Shown in pieces: positions 59,795-64,000 of a stretch of 64,000 bases of DNA. The notes under the pieces were generated by a model. It was not told where the DNA came from. It saw only the letters and a list, made by a program, of their open reading frames with translations, and made no database searches. This stretch comes from Hydnum rufescens UP504. Lineage: Eukaryota > Basidiomycota > Agaricomycetes > Cantharellales > Hydnaceae. A program made the position numbers and the translations under genes. How positions within the stretch are numbered: position 1 is the first letter of the stretch; every line of letters starts with the position of its first letter. The stretch is taken from positions 98,299-162,298 of the forward strand of contig MU128989.1 of assembly GCA_014904985.1 (NCBI GenBank), in the 5' to 3' direction.

Positions 59795-59945
59795 GAAGGA
59801 TAGGGATGACGATGATGTACAGCCACAATCCTCGGCAGTGCCCGGATCCCCCGATTCACTTGGTGCCTTATTATAACAAGTAATACAATCTTTCTACAGT
59901 ACTGGCTTGACTCTATTCAAAGGGTTCTATCCTCAACACTCTCCG
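59795..59945. promoter_or_regulatory. Bidirectional promoter region, HNH copy 4 / Ppo copy 2
   Basis: 151 bp between two divergent start codons. Contains the conserved elements ttggtgccttattataacaag and gactctattcaaagggttct in the orientation opposite to that at 47730-47837 and 53246-53315. Confidence 0.5.
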
Positions 59946-62900
59946 ATGGCTGGAATACCCTCCCCCGCTCAGGCTATTCGGGCCACTCTCGAGGCCGTCG
60001 ACTCGACCCTCACAAGTGTTGGAGTAGCTGCTGAGGCTGTCCATACCTCCCTCAGTCCACTGCCCCCATCACTTCTGACTACAGTGAGGCTGCCCCATCT
60101 TCACTTGTTTCCAAAGGCATAGATGTTGTCCGTGCACAAGTGCAGCGAGGTCTGCCTGTCACCGCCACACCTCCTAAAATCATAGTTCGTATGCACATTT
60201 CGTCGTCGATGCACCCTTGTTCATGTTGTCACCAGAAAAAAGCCTCGATGGTATCGCCACGCAACTTCAATTAACCGAGGGTCTTGATGACAGAAAGGAT
60301 GCTATTTGTCAAACACTCTAACAGCCAGCGATCCTCTTCGCCCAACATTCTTTTCAGCTTGAAGATGTTCTCACTCTCCTCTCCCATTCACTCAACGGTC
60401 CTGTCATCAACAATATAGAGCAGAAAGCTGTCTCTATCCTTTACCGTGATCTTCCTCACCCACCCTCAACACATGTGGAACAGGAATTCCACTTTCGTAG
60501 CGCAGACGGTTCCGGCAACAGTTTGATCAATACTAACTTGGGAAAGTCCATCACCCCGTACTCGAGGAACTGCTCGACCACCCGCTCAATCTCCGATGAT
60601 GAATTGCCTGGCCCCGGTCTCATTTTTGATACTCTCCTATGTCGAAGCCACAATAATGCAAGTTATTCCATACACCCTGGTGCCTTGCGGTTAAATATAA
60701 ATCCATCAGTTCGTCCCCCACCCCGACGGACTGAGTGGTTTGTTCTTCAACTTCGCGGTAAGTCCTGCCCTTGTCTTCCCTGTATGTTCCAATTGAAGAA
60801 TAATATTCAATAGACAAGCATCATTCATAGTGTCTTCCGAACCAGCCGAATCGATTGGAACATCAATTAAACATCTTCGTATGTCGACCTAGGCATTCTC
60901 TATGGGAATACTCAGGGTCATCACGATAAGATTCACCACAAGGATGGTCGTGGAAGGCTGCTGCCTGATGTGTTTTCTGAGACGCGTTTGCTTAGTCTTC
61001 CTCCCGACGTTGCCGCGGTATGTTGATCGTTTTTCACCGAGGGATCGTGTACTTACCCAATGGATCTACCTTATCGTCTGCTTCAATCGCCATCACAACG
61101 TGCGCCACCATCACCGTGACCTTATATTCATTATGACATCTCTTTAAATAGTACATCGCTGATATACTACTAAGCATCACAACGTGGTTCTTGGACCGCA
61201 GATCTGAAGACTCTGGTTGACAATGAAAACAATTGTTGAAACAAGGCAAGAAATCTTCCAGACTGCGCGCCTCATCAACTCTGCATTTTGTGCCAATGCT
61301 ATATTGAGCGATTATCTCGCGGCCATCCTTGGCTTGGCACACAGCGGTATATTTAATTTAGTCAATAGTTTTTTTTGGCAACATTTGACGCTGTCAGTCA
61401 CGTAGAGATACTTTGAGCTGGAGTCTCGATATCACCAGTGAGTGGCGCCAAGCGGACCACACGCTTCTTGAGCGTGGTCGGGGAAATTCGTATTCGGTGG
61501 AGTTCAATACAATCTACCGCTGGCACCCTACGCTGTCGCTAGACGACACTGCTTACGTAGGCATGGACCCATTTATCTGCATCAGCGTGAGTATGCGGCG
61601 CCTCTAATATATGTATTTCAGAAAATGCATTCCAACGTATTTTCAATCACGGCCAGCCATTCGACTTCGATACTGTACATGATTAATATTTCGAAACGAT
61701 GCATATCACTCACCTTTCAGCCCCATAGATCACTGTAGACCATTTCGAGCACACACTCAGTGGCTTTTTGGTTCCGAAGTTGCACGACAAAGATAGCAAA
61801 CCCATCCCACCAGCTGATATTGATTCCCTCACTGAAGGGGTCAGCGATTTACGAGACAATTCAAAGCTCGTAGACTACCTCCAACTCTCGATTCCAAACC
61901 TTCGACGTGATCCTCACACGAAGCTTTACTCTCATGATGATTTGGCACGCATTCTCCAGAGAGCAACCAAAGTTCCAGCCGGCGCTTTCAGAGTCAGCAC
62001 CCTCCCTTCTTCAAATCTTGCAGTTTCTTTTCTTAGTTTGATCATACGCCTTAGACCCGTGGGGTCCCTGGCGTGTTGGGCGTCATCGAAATCCTCGGTA
62101 TCAGGCAAGCTCGTAGTTGGGGGCGCTGCACCCTCAACGATTTCCAGCGGTTCCCTGGTCTAAACCCACATGCCACATTTGGGGGATGGGTCCCTGATCG
62201 TTCTATGGCCGAGACGGCTCGAAAACTGTATCGAAGCATTGAAGACCTCGCGTTGTATGTAGGCTTAGCCGCCGAGGAAGCGAGAGGTGTCATCCCAGGT
62301 TCCAGGCTATGCCCTCCTTGTCAGTACACATTGCACGGTTGCCTCCTCACAAAATGAAATATATATATTGTCCCTCCTAGACACGACGGCCCGGGCCATT
62401 GTTGCCAATGCCATCGTACTGGTGCGATATGGTCGTTATCTTACTTACGATTTCACACCCTTCAACCTCACGACGTGAGAATTCGCAGACACCAATCGCA
62501 ACACCGAAAATGCTGCGTGGGGCGGTCAATTGGGGCCGCGTTCTCGCACGAGCCTCCAAATCATAGCGATGCCGAGTCTGTTTACACACACATTCCCCTC
62601 ATTATTCCTACTTCGCAGCCACGCTCCATAGACAACATTCTAGAGAAAAATGGGTACGCGGGTCAATATTCGCTTGATCCTCCTGCAATCCAGCCCGTTA
62701 CGAGGCTGTTCGTGGATCCAAATGTTATACGCGCAACTCTTCGCGATGACTTCTTCGTACCCGCAGACGACATCATAGACGGCGACGGCATGCAGGACAC
62801 AGAACATTCCCCCCCTCACCCTAGCAATATGGCGTCCAACCACCATGATACCCCCGTCGATCATCACATTCACAATTGCGACCATATCCATCACCATAAA

Positions 62901-63277
62901 TATCCCGTTGTCGATGGGGTGGCACCATCCATTCTTCTAATGACGACAAGCGCAGAATCCATTGCGCATCGACCCACAGGCTCGCCTCCTCGAAGAGATT
63001 ACCCTTCTTCTGCTTCACTGCCTAGCGACGACGAATCTACGATTGCTCGCTCTAACGGGTGGGTCGACCCGCCCCGGCCGACCTCACCATCGGCTACTTC
63101 CTCTCGATCGACGTCCGTCGCGCCGACTGAACCATTGCCTCACAGCTCACCCTGAATTGTTTCTCAATTGCACCTCACCCCACCCATCCCAACACAATCT
63201 TCCGCGGCGGGGTCAGTACGTGGGCAAAATTCAACCCTGCGCCAGTTCTCTGGCTGGGACACTAATCGATTAGTCTG
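59865..63277. repeat. Inverted segmental duplication, copy 2 (partner 45037-47790)
   Basis: Contains Ppo copy 2 and downstream sequence. The outer break (63277) lies at ACTAATCGATTAGT, a perfect 14-bp palindrome also present at the other break (~45042). Sequence beyond 63277 is not shared with 45037 and lower, which is IF-2. Confidence 0.9.
59946..62700 (+). pseudogene. Ppo / linoleate diol synthase-type dioxygenase, copy 2
   Basis: ATG 59946 (MAGIPSPAQAIRATLEAVDS). Segments in family order: VLTLLSHSLNGPV and AVSILYRDLPHPP (~60370-60460), FHFRSADGSGNSLINTNLGK (~60490), LPGPGLIFDTLL (~60606), DGRGRLLPDVFSETRLLSLP (~60940), FNRHHNVRHHH (~61080), QEIFQTARLINSAF...LAAILGLAHSG (~61250-61345), SYSVEFNTIYRWH (~61485-61523; in PGHS-type enzymes this Tyr is the radical site and this His the proximal heme ligand), SDDLARILQRATKVPAGAFR (~61930), TARKLYRSIEDLALYVGLAA (~62215), DFTPFNLTT (~62450), SVYTHIPLIIPTSQPRSI (~62578). 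The C-terminal P450-like domain of Ppo enzymes is missing. Frameshifts and stops between blocks (for example after the YRWH block, and TAA near 60319) make it a pseudogene. Confidence 0.85.
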
Positions 63278-63401
63278 TGGGCCGCGGAGCGCTATCCCCA
63301 CTGGACTCAGTCTTGCTCAAGGGACGGATGATGAGGAACAGGACGGCAATGGGTCGGAGAAACGGACCTCCAATGGTTCAATGACGTCTGTGGATGATTG
63401 A
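62695..63401 (+). other. Unrecognised C-terminal coding remnant(s)
   Basis: The frame following the Ppo block stays open to 63155 (VIRATLRDDFFVPADDIIDG, then a His-rich HHIHNCDHIHHHKYPVVDG stretch and Ser/Pro-rich tail). A separate frame ends at 63401 with EEQDGNGSEKRTSNGSMTSV. The first part is duplicated at 45250-45690; the part after 63277 is unique and could be the genuine end of the gene that lay here before the duplication arrived, convergent with RRP17. The family is not recognised. Confidence 0.4.
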
Positions 63402-63455
63402 ATGCAAAATATACACTAGCAAGGTGGCAGGAATGACATAATTCAATCGCTAGAC

Positions 63456-64000
63456 CTAACCCTCCTGCAGATTGAAGTCTTGGACAACAGTGACAGTGGC
63501 AAGGTGATCCTCATCTTCAAATGCAACTTGCTCATCTTGAGGGTGGGACGTTGGTCCCCAGTCCTCTAGCAATGGCTGGAATTGATCAAATGCATCACCT
63601 GGAAAACGTAAATCTCAACCTTTGTCCGCATTTCGGTATGAGCTTTCTACTGCTTCGTGATTTTGAATAGCCCTTTCCGTGAGTTCTCTGCGCTTCTAAG
63701 ATTGCGACGTGAGAGACTTATACAACAGCTGGGAATGAGGAGCTCTCACTTGGCGACGCAATTCTAGACGTTCAGTGCGCTGCTTTTCTTTGGCTCTCGC
63801 TATTTTGGCCTCCTTCTTAAGCAGGTTCCGCTTGTTAAAACCTGTCAGAAACTCCCTGTTGAAGAAAAAGCGTGGGTGTCGATGAGCGCGTGGGGCCTAA
63901 TAGGATTGACGTACCGCCTGGCATTGTCATCGAATACAATCTCTTTCAGTTCATCCTTGCGCTTTGTTTTCCGTTTAGCAGCAATGGCCCTTTTCTGCTG
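63456..64000 (-). CDS. RRP17: RRP17/NOL12-family rRNA-processing protein, 5' end outside window
   Basis: Minus-strand exons: from the window edge to 63915 (AIAAKRKTKRKDELKEIVFD), 63855-63750 (EFLTGFNKRNLLKKEAKIAR then AKEKQRTERLELRRQ), and from 63695 down (KRRELTERAIQNHEAVESSY), with introns 63856-63914 (59 nt) and 63696-63749 (54 nt) that keep phase. The end is QVAFEDEDHLATVTVVQDFN ... stop at 63456. The basic FLTGFxKRK motif, coiled coil and terminal ATVTVVxDF match the nucleolar 5'-exonuclease-type Rrp17/Nol12 family, which acts in pre-60S rRNA processing. Oddity: to join RNADK to GDAFDQFQ, only ~21-33 nt (gttgagatttacgttttccag) could be intron, unusually short; otherwise a TGA follows ADKG. 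The N-terminus lies beyond 64000. Confidence 0.8.

Noticed and set aside
1..64000. CRISPR array, rRNA genes, prokaryotic operons
   Set aside because: None seen; introns and gene families show eukaryotic nuclear DNA.

Overview
This is nuclear DNA of a filamentous basidiomycete, most likely an Agaricomycete. The reasons are: short (about 45-100 nt) GT-AG introns in almost every recognisable gene; a NACHT-WD40 STAND protein; a TKL-type kinase; a DUF6534-type seven-helix membrane protein; a Ppo (PGHS-like) fatty-acid dioxygenase; a Plavaka-type DNA transposase; and the housekeeping genes SMC2, mitochondrial IF-2 and RRP17. All assignments come from reading the translations; no searches were run.

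Layout. 1-6.4 kb: repeats (a hairpin, a ~293-bp tandem repeat, an 18-bp minisatellite) and two unrecognised genes. 6.6-11.5 kb: a broken minus-strand gene split by a 3.25-kb rearranged LTR element with a GCAT target duplication, next to a second LTR behind a 13-G tract. 11.7-19.3 kb: Plavaka-type transposon DNA arranged as a near-perfect 2 x 2.74-kb palindrome with a 10-nt loop; the right copy runs to a transposase C-terminus and the left copy is truncated. 19.5-20.8 kb: an LTR related to the one at 7.3 kb. 21.8-27.3 kb: the NACHT-WD40 gene (minus) with about 15 nearly identical WD40 repeats. 28.7-30.5 kb: an SMC2 5'-fragment pseudogene. 30.7-33.1 kb: a helical-domain plus degenerate-kinase gene (minus). 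35.6-37.3 kb: a frameshifted aminoglycoside-phosphotransferase-family gene and an intact hypothetical gene.

37.5-63.3 kb is a mosaic of segmental duplications built from four units: (a) a DUF6534 gene (two copies), (b) an HNH_2-type endonuclease-domain gene (four copies), (c) mitochondrial IF-2 (two copies), (d) a Ppo dioxygenase (two copies in inverted orientation). The apparent ancestral order is Ppo(-) / HNH(+) / IF-2(-). Every HNH copy examined carries a different lesion, and the IF-2, Ppo and DUF6534 copies are also decayed. One HNH copy contains a 745-bp fold-back element at a TA site whose empty site can be read in the paralogues. The right edge (63.46-64.0 kb) returns to a single-copy gene, RRP17/NOL12.

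Functionally, the most interesting stretch is 21.8-33.1 kb: a STAND receptor with highly similar sensor repeats next to a gene combining a short N-terminal helical region with a kinase that has lost both the catalytic Asp and the DFG Gly. This resembles NLR/MLKL-type cell-death pairs, but that is inference. The window is otherwise dominated by mobile elements and decaying duplicates.
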